64,000 nt of DNA from the NCBI RefSeq assembly GCF_964355755.1, contig NC_092679.1:19892932-19956931 (forward strand). The letters are read 5' to 3'. Below are positions 1-23,389 of the stretch, piece by piece. The notes beneath the pieces were generated by a model. It did not search any database, was not told where the DNA came from, and was given only the letters and a program-made list of their open reading frames with translations. A program made the position numbers and the translations under genes. The DNA is from Antedon mediterranea. Lineage: Eukaryota > Echinodermata > Crinoidea > Comatulida > Antedonidae. How positions within the stretch are numbered: position 1 is the first letter of the stretch; each line of letters begins with the position of its first letter.

Positions 1-63
1 GATAGTGTAGACAGAGATTTTAGAATATATAAAATAAACAGGAAACATTTAAGAAACATTATC

Positions 64-207
64 TTAAGCTCAGTCTACACTATCAAACTTTATGTGACAA
101 AAAATGTGATGTTCCCATATATGGACATGATGATGTCATACTACTACCATATTTGGGCACATCAAACTTTTTTTGTCAAACTAGTTTGATAGTGTAGACA
201 GAGCTTT
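64..207. mobile_element. MITE family M1 ('GCTCTGTCTACACTATCAAA'), near-complete copy
   Basis: The terminal inverted repeat AAGCTCTGTCTACACTATC is present at both ends and bounded by TTAA-like words. The interior carries the family signature: a palindromic GGACATGATGATGTCAT and the sub-repeat CTACCATATTTGGGCACATC. There is no ORF. TTAA flanks suggest a piggyBac-type non-autonomous element. A second right end of the family sits at 1-18. Confidence 0.85.
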
Positions 208-280
208 AGAGTTAGATCTGTTTATTATTAGTTAAATACAAAAACAATCCAATACCATGTATAAAGATAAACATTTTTTA

Positions 281-11416
<11,136 letters not shown>

Positions 11417-11487
11417 GACTGCCCCCTGTCAGGTGTAGTCAGAGACTAGAGGATAAACTTCTTAGGCCTAAGGCTAGCATTCTTGCC

Positions 11488-12413
11488 CTATAATAAATAA
11501 AGAATAGTTATATAATGATTAACCATAATCTTTGGTAAAAAACACCATGATAGATTTAACAGAATTTGAACCAACGTCCAGTACAGTATGTGATGTACAG
11601 ATTTAAAGGTGAAGGAGAGGGCAATGTAATATTTGATTAAAATTAATTAACGTAATGTAATTAATGTCTAGACCAATCAGCCTGTCATGGTAATAATATT
11701 AATTGTATTTCTTTATCTTATTAGATTTTATATTTACAGTACAGTACCCAAATAAAAAATCACACAGACAGTAAAATTTAAAACAAAATAGATTAATTAT
11801 TAATTGGGTGAAATAAAAACATGTGTTAATGCAGTTATGTTATTAACTGTAACTGCTTTGGAATGATAATTGATATAATATTAAGAAATTATTTAGGTTA
11901 AAGGTAATGTACACATTGAATGTAGGCCTAATAACAAGTACAGTTGTAAGAAGGATTCTCAAATGACAAGATCAATCATTAAAATGTACAGACTAACCAC
12001 TACCAGCATACATTTTAGAAGATGGATTAATGGTTATAAAGGGCCCACAGCAGGGTAAAGAAGTGTGATTTCCGTGAATTGCAATCCTTGCCATACAGTA
12101 CAGTAAAACCCTTATTAAGGAGACATATTTGGGACCCAAAAAAGTGTTACCTGAATAGGGGTTGGTCGTGGTGTTTACTTTCTCTCGTTCATTTTACAAT
12201 TGTCCCCTCAATAGGGGTGTCTCCCAAAGCAGGGGTTATACTCTAATTGCAATTCTATGACTTATTCAAAAAATAAAATCAATTTTCCTTTTAATAGTTT
12301 ATGCTACAATAAAACTTTAATTTTATTTAAGAAACAATTTACAGGACCACAATGTAATTTAACAAGTATATTTCTACTTGATTGTGTATACTATAATCCT
12401 ATATAAATATGTT

Positions 12414-12444
<31 letters not shown>

Positions 12445-15400
12445 TTACAGTACATCAGAAACTTTTATTCCAAATACAGAACATATTACTGTAGTGCAAT
12501 AAGGTAATTAAAAATAAAAAGGCTTGAAATAGAATTGAAGAAAGGAACTAGAGACAAAATGGCCAATCTACAGTAACTATAGCACTGCAACAAGGCCTTC
12601 CATGTACTAAGCTGAATAATTGAAATTTACAGGGACATTAATACTAGAATTAAATATCACAGAGAGCCAATGATTTCAAATGAACTGCTAGCAATTAGAG
12701 TACACAGTTGAATATCGTACATCTCATGGCATCCATCTTAATATGTCATCAGTTGTATACTGCACTGTATGTTACTACCTTGCTAACAGCATGACACTGT
12801 AATGCCGCAATGTATTAGGCTATGTTGCCATAGGGGCTATCTTAATCGGATAGAAAGAAATGTAATATAATAAATAGAAAATGTGATAACCTAGTTTTAA
12901 AGAAAATATGATGACATTAGGAAAATAAATATTGAATTGCTCTGGGAATCATCTAACACATTTTTTTTCAAACCATTGGTACATCACTTTTGAATTAATT
13001 AAAATATTCAGGGTATCTAATGCAGTATGTCATCTTTTTTAGGTGAACTTACTTAACTGTAGAGATCGCTTCTGTCAATCCACAATAAACTAGAAATAAA
13101 GTAACCCTTTCCTTTGGGAAACTACCTCTATTCACGGGACACCCTTCAGGAACAAGGAGCAATATATTTATAACTACAGTACAGGCAACCAAATTTAACC
13201 TACTATACAGTATACAGTAAGTCAGGAGAAAGAATATTAAAGGGAACCCTTTGGTGGGTCCTAAAGGTGTCCCTTTAATAGGGGTTTATTGTACTGTAGT
13301 AAAAAAACAGGTTTGATATTCAAGATTTTACTCAGAATCCTGATTGCTAATAAAATATTGTTGAAATAAATAAATAAATAAACAAAATAAACAATCATTA
13401 TTTTTGCCACACACCTTTTCAACATCCGCCCAGTAATCTTCTTACATAGTTATTATAGTAAATGTTGTTTCACTTCCTAAGCTCCAACATTAATGTTAGA
13501 ATTGACCTCTGAACTACAGTATACTGTACTGTATGTACAGTATCTGAAAACAGTTTCCCTATTCTGCTCAGTCACTCGGATATTTTAATTATAGCTTTTA
13601 ATTAATGAACTATAATTATCTACTAACAGTAACTTTCCTTTTTGTTATCATGCATCATCATCGTCACTAGTAATAGTCATCGTTGTAGTAACAACGCCAT
13701 ATTGATTTCACTTCACCTGCTGCCTGGCACATTCCTCCTCCATTCTCCAGGTCAGACTCTGTACTTTAATGTATCTAAGGAGACAATGTTCAATGTACCG
13801 AGGTCTAACACAAGACTAATGACCCTTGCAATTTACTAAACATGTGACTGTACAGTGTTAATAACTTATCCATAGAGACTTGCCTAATGTGTCACCCAAA
13901 GGATGACTAATGCTAATGGTATAAAATATTGTTTAACACATGCATGACTTACTGTATAATTTTGTAAATAAATTGCTAAAAAGCTGGATTGATGAGAAGC
14001 TGTAGAATGGGTACATTACATAAACACACTCGTTGAGAAGGAATTAATTAAAATCAACTTAGAGTTAATCAATATTTTTATATACTCTGTGTTCTATTCT
14101 ATACACAATATTTATTCCTATGCTTAAACTGAAGGGGAAACTGTAGTATTCAATTTTTAATCCAATACGGAAGAAAATATCTCTATCTTTAAATGTCACA
14201 AGATTAAATTCTCATTTTAAGATTCTAAGTGTTCATTGCCAGTGAAGGATTAGGAACAACCGTACATTACTATTGGCATTTAAAACAACATGATAATGGT
14301 ACAGTCGTGCAAGGACCAATCACAATGCGGATTATTCCTGTTCGTTCTCTAAATGTCCCTACTGTACAACAAGTCGTGATTTTTATAAAAAACATAAATA
14401 CCGTAAATAATAAAATAAATTAATCATAAGCCTAATTATAATAAATAAATAAAAAATATTTAAATGAAAATATATAAAATATATAAAATAGTAAGCCTTA
14501 AATAGAATTTTAAAAAGTGATGATACACACACAGGCACAGTAAGTAAACAGCGGCAACAGCAACTTTTTTAAGATTTGAAATGTTAAAAAAAAAATTCAT
14601 GATGGAGTAAATAAATAGGCCTAGCTAGGGATTAGGACAAGTTGAGCCGCCGCCAGAAAAACGTTATTTTCTATGAAACGCCAAATGCTTACTTTCGCCG
14701 GTGCTCGTTTCTATTTAATAGAAGTTCTATTTATATTAATTATTAGATATAACGATGTATATTCCAAAGTTTATATATCACGGTTTTTAGTATATATTAT
14801 TAAATATTATAATTAAAGAGAAATAATTATGAATATCTGACTTGTAGATTCCAAAATATAAGGCCTAAAACATGACCGAAAATGATCGTTTTTAGCCAAA
14901 AATGACGTAAACATGTTTCCCCCTTAGGCGGCAGTTGTATGAACTAGGCCTACTCCATTTTTCGGTAAAATAATTGCATAAAATCACCGTTTTTTAGTAA
15001 AATATTTTGTGTATTAACATTGTAAAATTCAATAAAATATGATATTAAAAGATAGTAGATAAAAAATAATTATTATTTAACCTCATTCGAAGAGTATCAA
15101 TACTCTATTAGTCCTGAGAGACAACATGATTTTACGCGAGAAAAATATTATGGAGTGCACTGCACTTGAAAGAATTTGAAAGATTTGAAAGATTAAAAAC
15201 AATTAAATTATTAAATATGACTACTTTCCTTTGCTGTGTTGTTATGGCTGTTCAAACCAACAAAATTGTAGTATGTAATTATTATTTATTTTCATGACAC
15301 AATAAACCTAAAGACCATGAACTTATGTACTAGGACACCCCTCTATCACTACGCGAAATGTCGTAAAAGACGCACTGGGCGTTTCATAGAAATTACCGGC

Positions 15401-15819
15401 GGCTCAACTTGTCGGCGGCCCAACCGGTCATATCCCCTTGCTAGGCCTAGAGGCTAGGCCTAGGCTATGCCATTAAAATTAAAAATCACCTTTTCACTAC
15501 GAAAGCCATCACCATATTTTACTGATTTATATGATGTGAAATTCATACATTACACAACATTTCATAGATGCATTAGGCCGTACTACTGCTACCTTCTCTA
15601 ACTTGCTGATAGGGCCCAGGCATGGGGTAATGATACGTATTTCAAGGGAATTCTTCACTCAAGCTAGCTTAGCCTAGGCCTACTGTCGAACGATTTGGCA
15701 GTTTCGAAATATGTATGGTATGTGCAATATTTGTCGTTAATAACGAAACTCTCAAGTTAAGAATCAAAAGTCTGAGATATTTGGAATTAATAAACGACAT
15801 AACATATAACATTACTTAC
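11488..15819. other. Putative TTBK first intron, no coding sequence seen
   Basis: AT-rich, non-coding. It holds a TAAA microsatellite (about 12417-12444), remnants of a dispersed repeat containing 'cccctattaagggg'-type words (12100-12240, 13120-13300), many TACAGTA words, and a roughly 0.8-kb inverted-repeat element at 14623-15443. Confidence 0.6.
14623..15443. mobile_element. DNA-transposon-like element with GC-rich terminal inverted repeats
   Basis: Near 14638 the sequence reads ACAAGTTGAGCCGCCG and near 15401 its exact reverse complement CGGCGGCTCAACTTGT. The similarity extends inward (CTATGAAACGCC on both sides) and outward (AGGG-AT-GAC near both outer ends). The interior is AT-rich with no transposase ORF, so it is non-autonomous. 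Outer limits and target-site duplication are uncertain. Confidence 0.6.
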
Positions 15820-15905
15820 CAATTGGGTCTTCACATTGTACAGATACCGTAAATTAATAATAAAACTCTATCAAAACAATCCTGGCGATAACTTCTGTCG
15901 CCATT
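15820..15905 (-). other. TTBK: Probable untranslated first exon of TTBK and promoter area
   Basis: On the minus strand a segment beginning near AAAATGGCGACAGAAG ends in CCAATTG followed by a consensus GTAAGT donor (15814-15819). There is no long ORF, and the next acceptor downstream on that strand with a coding exon is at 11488, so this fits a non-coding first exon. The upper boundary (transcription start) is a guess. The ATGGCGACAG inside it could also start a short upstream ORF. Confidence 0.4.
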
Positions 15906-16987
15906 TTTACTGTGTGTGTGTGGGAGCTACACATCCAAGTCTAACAATGAAATGCGTTTCCAAAACATTTGCGTAATTTCCGTTTCATGTATTTCATAAA
16001 TAAATTATGTATTGTTTTAGCCTAGCCTAATCATTCCTATTCACAAATCAAACTAGATATATTATCATACTTAAACCAAAGAACTTTAAGTTCTTTGCTT
16101 AAACCTACAATGTAATTAAAAATAATATTATAGGCTTTGAAGGCCAATCAATTGGTAGCTATCGGCTGAACTTTTTTTTATTTTAATAATAAAAATCTCT
16201 ATGCCCAAACTAAAGTTTATAATTGTTATTTATAATAATTAAAGACGTAAAATGCTTATATAAGTATTCTTATTTTATATAAAAAACGATTGTTTAATAA
16301 AACTGACGTAATTAATGTAAAAGTTTGATAAAAATGAACAGTAAACAAGTACTTCTCAAGATTTTGTAAGTTTGTACTTAGAGTGCGCCCTCTGGAGGAG
16401 AGGTTTTTGTTGATTTTTACCGGAACTGTTTCTTTTTTGTACTGTATACAAACATTTTTTTATAGTGAGGTAGACAAATGGTTAGGTTCAGGAAAAATAC
16501 AAAAATGAAAAATGGTGAATTATATTATCTTGAAACTGTTATATATGGCCTCTTTAATTGTACCCGATATGTTTGTTTAAACAGGAATGCTGAAAAAAAT
16601 AAAAACAACTAGCACCACAAAATAACTTGTATAATTTTAATATAATATAGAAATTTGATTTGAAACTATATAGAAATTAAAAAAAGAAGAAATAACCGAC
16701 ATTTTGTAAAACTTTGTTTATAAAATAATTTTGAGTTTTCATACACAATCACAGTATCACGAAAACCTTGATAAATACATTTCAATTTGTTATACATGAT
16801 ATATACGAAAGAAAAATTGAAGTTATAATTACTTATATATCTTTCATAATTTTTACAGTACTATTTCATGTGAGTACTGTACTGCAGCTAGAGAAGTTTT
16901 ATCCCAAAATCAAAGTAACAGATTCAAAACATGTAACGAAAACTCTATAAAATCCTCATGATGTCCAATCCTAATACTTTGGTAAAC

Positions 16988-17154
16988 TTAAGCTCTGTCT
17001 ACACTATCAAACTAATTTGACAAAAAAGTGGGATGTGCCTAAACCTGGTAGTGATATGCCCAAATATGGTGGTTATATGATGTCATCATGTCCATATATA
17101 GGCACATCACACTTGTTTTGTCACATAAAGTTTGATAGTGTAGACAGAGCTTTA
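16988..17154. mobile_element. MITE M1 copy between TTBK and COMMD1
   Basis: Complete copy: TTAAGCTCTGTCTACACTAT at the left, GATAGTGTAGACAGAGCTTT at the right, internal CCCAAATATGGTGG. Confidence 0.85.
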
Positions 17155-17381
17155 GAAACACTTGTCCCAAGTTCTATACAAGTGGGTTTGGTCCTTTCTG
17201 TCTGATGGGAATTAGGTTGAGGTTGGCATATAACTGAAGATCAAAATGTCAATACTTGGATGAGTCATAGGTATCACCTGTGGAAAAATGTCAGTACATT
17301 TCATCAAAGAACTTATAACACAAGAATCTCCTTTCATTGTGGGATAGAATAGAGCTATGGGTGGCGCCATTGTAAGCCATG

Positions 17382-17640
17382 GAGTAGGGCGCCCGCATCA
17401 AATTAGAAAGTCAAAATCATAGAGGGGATCTGCTAATGCTCTAGGGGGATAGAGTAATTGACTGAGGAGGAGGGCGCCCGCATCAAATTAGGAAGTCAAA
17501 ATCATAGAGGGGATCTGCTAATGCTCTAGGGGGATAGAGTAATTGACTGAGGAGTAGGGCGCCCGCATCAAATTAGAAAGTCAAAATCATAGAGGGGATC
17601 TGCTAATACTTTAGGGGGGGTAGAGTAATTGACTTCCTAG
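17382..17640. repeat. Minisatellite, 85-bp period, three units
   Basis: GGGCGCCCGCATCAAATTAG recurs with GCCCGCATCA at 17391, 17476 and 17561 (spacing exactly 85). Each unit continues with AGAGGGGATCTGCTAAT and a G-rich AGGGGGATAGAGTAATTGAC. It sits about 200 bp beyond the 3' end of COMMD1. Confidence 0.9.
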
Positions 17641-17837
17641 TTTGGAGGGGGCGCTGCTCCATGCTGTGAAATAGCGTCGCCCAGTTTGACCTTTTAACCC
17701 TATACTTCCGATACTGTGTTTTGAATGCAAATTGAAGAACAGGAGATTCTTGTGTTATAAGTTCTTTGATTTCATTCATATATTCTAATTTTATGTCCAC
17801 ATGATGAGTTTAGCATAATTATATTTAGTTTCAATTT

Positions 17838-19885
17838 TCATGATATATGCAATTGTATTTGTTGCTCTATCTCTTCTAAATTCTTCATAACTTCTCCTAC
17901 TTTTTCTTCATCCATTTCAAAACGAACAACATCTGTTTCCTAGGTAACATAAAAAAAACAAACATCTTGATTAATATAATGTTTGATAAATAATAGCAAC
18001 ATTGTTACTGCAATTCCAAACTGTATAAAAGTTAATATTTATATTTGTGGTAATTAATTTTTGACAGCTTGAGATTATTATCTTCTCATTTCTCTCCTGG
18101 ATAATAAATAGAGGGCAGTATGGATATATTTAAAAAATCTAATTCTGAGCTAAAAAACAACCACCTCTCATTTATTTTAACTTCAGATGATGGCATGCAC
18201 TATTTGCATTGTTCTATTTTTACATAAGTATAAGTCCTGACATAGATACCAGATACTCTTATAAATAAACTATTTAGGAGTGCAATTTCATAAAAAAAAA
18301 CAAGGGTACACTCTTTGAGTATTGACTATTATTTATTAATTACAGGGAGGTTGGTAATCTATTGTCCGATGTGTGTCATACCTTATGTATACCATGATAA
18401 ACCACTGCATCATAACCTGCAATGTGACTATGACGAAACAATTGAAAAAATTATTGACGGCCCTTTTAGAGAACAAGGACACACCACGACTGTCCTTTTG
18501 TGGTAAAGTGACGGACATTGTTGGACAATTGTTCGTTAATAATTTAGGTATTTTGACACACCCCCCTGTGTCATTAATTATTTGTAAATGATGCACCCAT
18601 GACACACCTCTCCCGGGAGTCGTTAAGTGCATCATAGAAGTGCATTAAGGTTTATAATAAAGTATGTAAAACATGCACCTGTTTCTTGTTAAGAGGGTTT
18701 GCAATCTGTAATTCAACAATAGCTGTTGGTACACTTATTTGTTCAATATTTTTAGCCTGTCCTTTTACGTCAATCCTCCAGCTCATACTTTTTAATGTGT
18801 TGTTCCAACAACTCTGAAAAAGAAAAAACTATACTTTTTAATAAATTTCAAATATTTTACATTTCTCTTATGTATCGAATCACATGCCAAAATAGCTGTG
18901 ATTCTGACTCTTATGTTACACAGTGGGAAAATGTATGAAATTCATGTCACGTTATTGGATTGTCTTGTACTTTATGTAGTGTGAAAGTTATTCATCAGCA
19001 GTGGCGTATCCAGGATTTGAAATAGGGTTGAAACAATGGTAGAATAAAGTGCTGAACTAAACCTAAAGTCCTGAAGTCCTATTTTTTGCATTGTAAATTT
19101 CCAAATGTTGGGGTCTTGGGGCAGTCCTTCGATCTGCCTACTGTATGCTCAAGTTGGGATTCCCTGATGTTAAATGATCCCAGATGCTTGGATCTCATTC
19201 CCGTATTACCTGGGATATTACGCTTTCATGGATTTTAGTTTTATTATTTTTCCAGAACTTTGTGATTGCAGCGGCTTGTTCTTCTGTTAATCCTCCTTCA
19301 CGCTTCTTCTTGTGAGATGTTAAAAAAGCCTCAAGCTGATTAAAGTCCATGTCAGCTGAAACTAAACTCTTTAACGAAAAAAAAAGACTTCTTATTATGT
19401 GTATAATATTTAGAGTAACAAGAGAGAGATAGCCCCCTCATCCCACTTCGTAAATGGCTGAAAATACATTATTTGGCTTTAATATGATCCTAGCTAGGTA
19501 GGCTAGCCTAGTTCCTGATATAATAAGAATGTAGGGTGTGTATTGGAAGACAGTAGAAAACAAAACGGATTAGGCTAGGCCTAGTAACTTCCCCAGCAAG
19601 CCAAGACAAAATAACACACCGGAGCATGTGACATAAATCCCCACCCAATTATTCCCTTCACGAAAATATCGACAGCCTAGAATAGGCCTAGCTCTACAAC
19701 CAGTTTTATACCTTCAATAAACTTTTAAACTTTCTAAGTACCGACTGGAATTCATCATCGGATAGCTCAGGGAATAATTCACTTTTAATAAATTCATCCG
19801 TAAATTCTTTGTTTCCATAGTATTGTCTTTTAGCTATACCATTTAATAAACCCAAAAAAGTTTTACTCTGTTGTTGACCGGCCAT
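17838..19885 (-). CDS. COMMD1: COMM domain-containing protein 1
   Basis: Subunit of the Commander/CCC complex, which with retriever recycles endosomal cargo, and a modulator of NF-kB and copper handling. Four minus-strand exons in transcript order: 19712-19885, 19210-19368, 18679-18813, 17838-17939, all GT-AG and phase 0 at each junction. They give 189 residues against about 190 in vertebrate COMMD1. The N-terminal helical domain contains FLGLLNGIAKR and ELFPELSDDEF, then SADMDFNQLEAFLTS and AAAITKFWKNNKTKIHES. The C-terminal COMM domain begins around residue 115 with the diagnostic tryptophan in LKSMSWRID and ends EEIEQQIQLHIS. The motifs match COMMD1 rather than other COMMD paralogues. It shares a 215-bp head-to-head promoter gap with COQ6. 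Confidence 0.93.
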
Positions 19886-20100
19886 TTTTGCACATGATAA
19901 AAGTTATCCAATCAACGTATGTGTTTTATCTTACCTTCTCCAGAAAAAGTTTTGTTACGATCCAGGCGATTGGTCAACAATTGCTAGTTGTAGAGGCCGC
20001 TCGTCAATGTTGTTTTCGTGAACAAAAATTATTTTTGAGCATGTCTGACTAAAATCCTTGTTAATTTCGAATACACATAATATTTACCTAATATTCAGTA
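19886..20100. promoter_or_regulatory. Bidirectional promoter interval COMMD1/COQ6
   Basis: 215 bp separate the two start codons, so both 5'UTRs and core promoters must fit here unless exon 1 is preceded by others. Two CCAAT boxes are visible, CCAAT at 19908-19912 and an inverted one (ATTGG) at 19969-19973, a common feature of divergent housekeeping promoters. No TATA box is evident. Confidence 0.6.
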
Positions 20101-22580
20101 ATGCAATTTTTAAAAGTATTCTCAAGAACACTGCCTCAATGTAGATTTCGTGTTTTATTGACAGAAAACGTCAAAATACATCACCGATTTCTGTCATGTC
20201 AGTCTACTGGACGATTCCAATGTATGAAGGAGGTGGAACCAGATCAAAAGGAGAAGCAGAATCAAGAAGATAACCAGACAGAATTCTATGATATTGTTAT
20301 TGCAGGTGGTGGGATGGTTGGTACGGCAATGGCATGTGCACTAGGTGTGTATGATTGAGGATGGTTCCTTCCTTCTGGTTCCACGATGGTCAAAGTACTT
20401 TTATTGGAATGAATTTAAGTTTATTTTTTGTTTTCATTTAGGTCATAATTTAATGTTCGAACACCAAAAAATGTTGCTGTTAGAAAGCGGTAGTAAGCCA
20501 TCTTTTTGCAATGAACCTCCTGGAGCGTACAGTAATCGTGTCAGTGCTTTGAATCCACAAACTGTTGAGCTTATGAAAAGTAAGTGCAGCTCTACTTAGT
20601 ACTACTGTATTTAACTGTACTTTCTACTCATTCGAAGTACTCGCAATTCAATTTCAACAAGGTTAAAGTTGTCCATTTTTTCCTCTTCAGAGTTGAATGT
20701 TTGGAATCGCATAGAAGACACAAGAACAAAATCAGTTTGCCGAATGCAAGTTTGGGACGCATGCTCAGATGCACTTATTACATTCGATCAAGGAGACCTC
20801 ACAATAAGTGTTGCCCACATTGTTGAGAACAACATCACATTGGGGGCGTTAACCAATCGACTCGATGAGAGCAACGTAGAAGTACAATACAACAGTAGAA
20901 CGAAGCACATTGAGTTTCCAACACAAGAGGACGCTTCACAATTGGTTAAAATACAGTTAGATAATGGAAAGTTCATTGAAACAAGACTTCTGATTGGTGC
21001 AGATGGCAACAGGTCAATGATCAGGGAATCGGCTGGGATTAAAAATGTCGGATGGGATTATGATCAGTCAGGCATTGTGGCAACGTTGATGCTTTCAGAA
21101 GTAGGTTGAAAATCCTGTAAAATGTTTAAAAGAGTGGAGTTCTGAAGAAGCATCTCTTCCAAATTTAAATTTAATGTTACATATAGGTACTAAAATATTT
21201 GACACATACTTTGCTGTTTTTTCTATAAGCTCTGTCTACACTATCAAACTTTATGTGACAAAAATGTGTGATGTGCCCATATATGGACATCATGATGTCA
21301 TATCACTACCATATTTGGGCACATTACACTTTTTTTGACCAAAGTATTTCCTCTTTTCAGCCTGTAGAAAACACTGTGGCTTGGCAAAGGTTTTTACCGT
21401 CTGGACCAATCGCAATGCTGCCTGTAAGTCTCTGGTTGTGGACAAAATTGCAATATTAGTATACAAAACCACAGTGAACCTGTAGGCCTAATTGTTTTAT
21501 TGTTATGTAAAAACTTTGTTGTTTTTGTTAGTTAACAGATACTCTAAGCTCATTGGTGTGGTCGATAGACCATGACAAAGCAAAAGCATTGGTATCAATG
21601 CCAGAGGAGGAATTTGTTGATGCTGTCAATACTGCATTTGTAAGTAGCATCAGGGCGTTGGTTTTTTTCTTTTACACGTTGGGCTAAGTTCTGTTTAAGT
21701 TAACATAAAGAAAGCTTAATTTGTTTTCATTTATTTACAATATATTTTCTAGTGGAAGGACTACGAGAGTCATGATGTAGTGCATACCGCCTCAAACATG
21801 GTTGATAATTTGCTCAGACTTGTCAATCCAGATGGTTCCGACTTTCGTCAGCTGCCACCGAGCATCATCGGGGTGACTGAGGGAAGCAGAGCAAGATTTC
21901 CATTAGGATTGGGGCATGCCTCGTACTATGTCAAACCCAGATTGGCTTTAATTGGGTAATTTATATACTGAACTTCTTATAGTGTGATATGACACCATCG
22001 TGTCCATATATGGGCACATCACAGTTTTTGTCACATAAAGTTTTTGTAGACATAGCTTTACATGTTACAAATATGACAAATTTATAGCCATTTCAACAAA
22101 TTCTTTTTTCTTAAAAGTGATGCAGCCCACAGAATACACCCACTTGCAGGTCAAGGCGTGAACCTTGGCTTTGGTGATGTCATCAGCTTGACATCTAAGC
22201 TTGCAGAAGCCTTAAGTGTTGGAGGTGACATAGGTAAGAAAATTGAGTATTTTTAACAATCACATAATATTATGCAATTGTGGTGTAGTTTTGTGGCGGA
22301 TTACTTAGAGAGCTTGAGTTATTACCCTACTACGGTTCTGATTTTTCGAATTTTTATTTAAATGGTAAAATCTCTTTTAATAGGTTCACTTTTACATCTA
22401 TGCAAGTACGAGACGGAACGACAGCGCCACATTGTACCAATCATGGCAACCATCGATGCTTTGAAAAGGCTGTATTCAACCGATAGGCCAGAGATTGTGC
22501 TTCTAAGAACTGTAGGCCTAAAGTTGACAAATGCATTGCAACCTCTGAAAAATCAATTTATGGTTGGGGCTAGCAGTTGA
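20101..22580 (+). CDS. COQ6: Ubiquinone biosynthesis monooxygenase COQ6, mitochondrial
   Basis: FAD-dependent aromatic hydroxylase (UbiH/COQ6 family) that hydroxylates the C5 position of the ring during coenzyme Q synthesis on the matrix side of the inner membrane. Exons: 20101-20344, 20442-20579, 20691-21100, 21361-21423, 21532-21639, 21753-21955, 22118-22233, 22384-22580. All are GT-AG with matching phases, giving 492 residues. The N-terminus (about 1-60) is Arg/Ser-rich without acidic clusters at first, fitting a mitochondrial presequence. The FAD dinucleotide fold is [12 protein letters not shown] at 68-79. The DG motif is [10 protein letters not shown] and the second flavin motif is [19 protein letters not shown], split by the intron before exon 7. 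The C-terminus matches KYETERQRH and [17 protein letters not shown] of animal COQ6. Start chosen at 20101 because it is the first ATG and opens the presequence. Confidence 0.95.
21226..21340. mobile_element. MITE M1 copy, right end missing, just upstream of a COQ6 acceptor
   Basis: The left terminal repeat AAGCTCTGTCTACACTATCA and most of the interior are present. The copy stops at TTTTTTTGACC about 20 nt before the COQ6 exon 4 acceptor (AG at 21359-21360). Another fragment (21985-22060) lies in COQ6 intron 6. Confidence 0.75.
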
Positions 22581-22937
22581 ACCAATCAAATGTTGTGGTA
22601 GTATACAGCATTGCCATTGGTCAATACATTCTAAAGACTGGTCCTGGTATTCTGGGAGATTGTTTGCTATTGGTTAATTAGATGGCTTTCTTTAAAAAAT
22701 TGTTTCCCATTGGCCAATAGCGATGTCTCAGTATTGTCTGCCAATTGGTTAGTAAAGGTTAGACATACCTTGGTAGTATTTAAAACATCCCTGGTCAATC
22801 ATTTCCAGATAATTGTACCCATTAAAATTGTAATTCTCTAAAAGAATCTAAATATATTATAATTTGCTTATTAAAATTTTTCAAATTAGATATGAAAAAA
22901 AAATAGTGCTTTAAATTTGTTTTCTTTACGATACTGT

Positions 22938-22943
22938 AATAAA
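22938..22943 (+). terminator. COQ6: AATAAA polyadenylation signal of COQ6
   Basis: First clean AATAAA downstream of the COQ6 stop (22580), in ACTGTAATAAAGTTTTTA. It fits a 3'UTR of about 380 nt. Confidence 0.5.
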
Positions 22944-23071
22944 GTTTTTATTTTAGCAGTTATGCACAATAGCTCTTTATATTTATTATTATATACAGTA
23001 TTGATCAATATTCCAAATATTTACATTACATAAGAAGATGTGATGTATATTCATAAGCATACAAATATATA

Positions 23072-23077
23072 TTTATT
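23072..23077 (-). terminator. TARBP1: Candidate polyadenylation signal of TARBP1
   Basis: TTTATT on the plus strand, i.e. AATAAA on the minus strand, about 310 nt beyond the TARBP1 stop. Confidence 0.35.
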
Positions 23078-23251
23078 TTAATTCCATAAATTCTACAAAC
23101 TAGGCAGTAAAATAGTTTTTATAATAGTTGTGACCTTGACCTATGACCTTTCCCCTCAAATTCGAACTCGTCCGAGCTTTTGGGGCATAGATCATTGTTG
23201 GCAAATTTGGTGAGAATCGGATAAAAACTGTGGCCTCCAGGCTGTTCACAG

Positions 23252-23282
<31 letters not shown>

Positions 23283-23389
23283 CACAAACATACAGGGGTG
23301 AAAATATAACCTCCTTGGCGGATGTAATTATTGAAAACATTGTTATACAAAAGTAAACTATACTGTTTGTATCAAACAATGCTTGACAA

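Larger units (their letters stand above)
22581..23389. other. Convergent 3' intergenic interval COQ6/TARBP1
   Basis: Non-coding. It holds the two 3'UTRs facing each other, a CA/CACA microsatellite (about 23250-23290), and part of a dispersed repeat with the words GACCTTGACCTATGACC and CTCCTTGGCGGATGTAAT (23125-23325), which recurs in variant form at 29985 and 62875. Confidence 0.6.

Noticed and set aside
17382-17640. CRISPR-like array
   Set aside because: Units are contiguous 85-bp tandem repeats without unique spacers, in a eukaryotic genome; it is a minisatellite.
19210-19368. Apparent frameshift in COMMD1 exon 2 at the T-rich stretch near 19321
   Set aside because: On rereading the bases (five-plus-one A run on the plus strand) the exon is 159 nt and fully in frame; the shift was a reading slip.
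23100-23379. Overlapping minus-strand open frames rich in CV dipeptides
   Set aside because: They come from the CA microsatellite and a dispersed repeat, with no conserved protein features.
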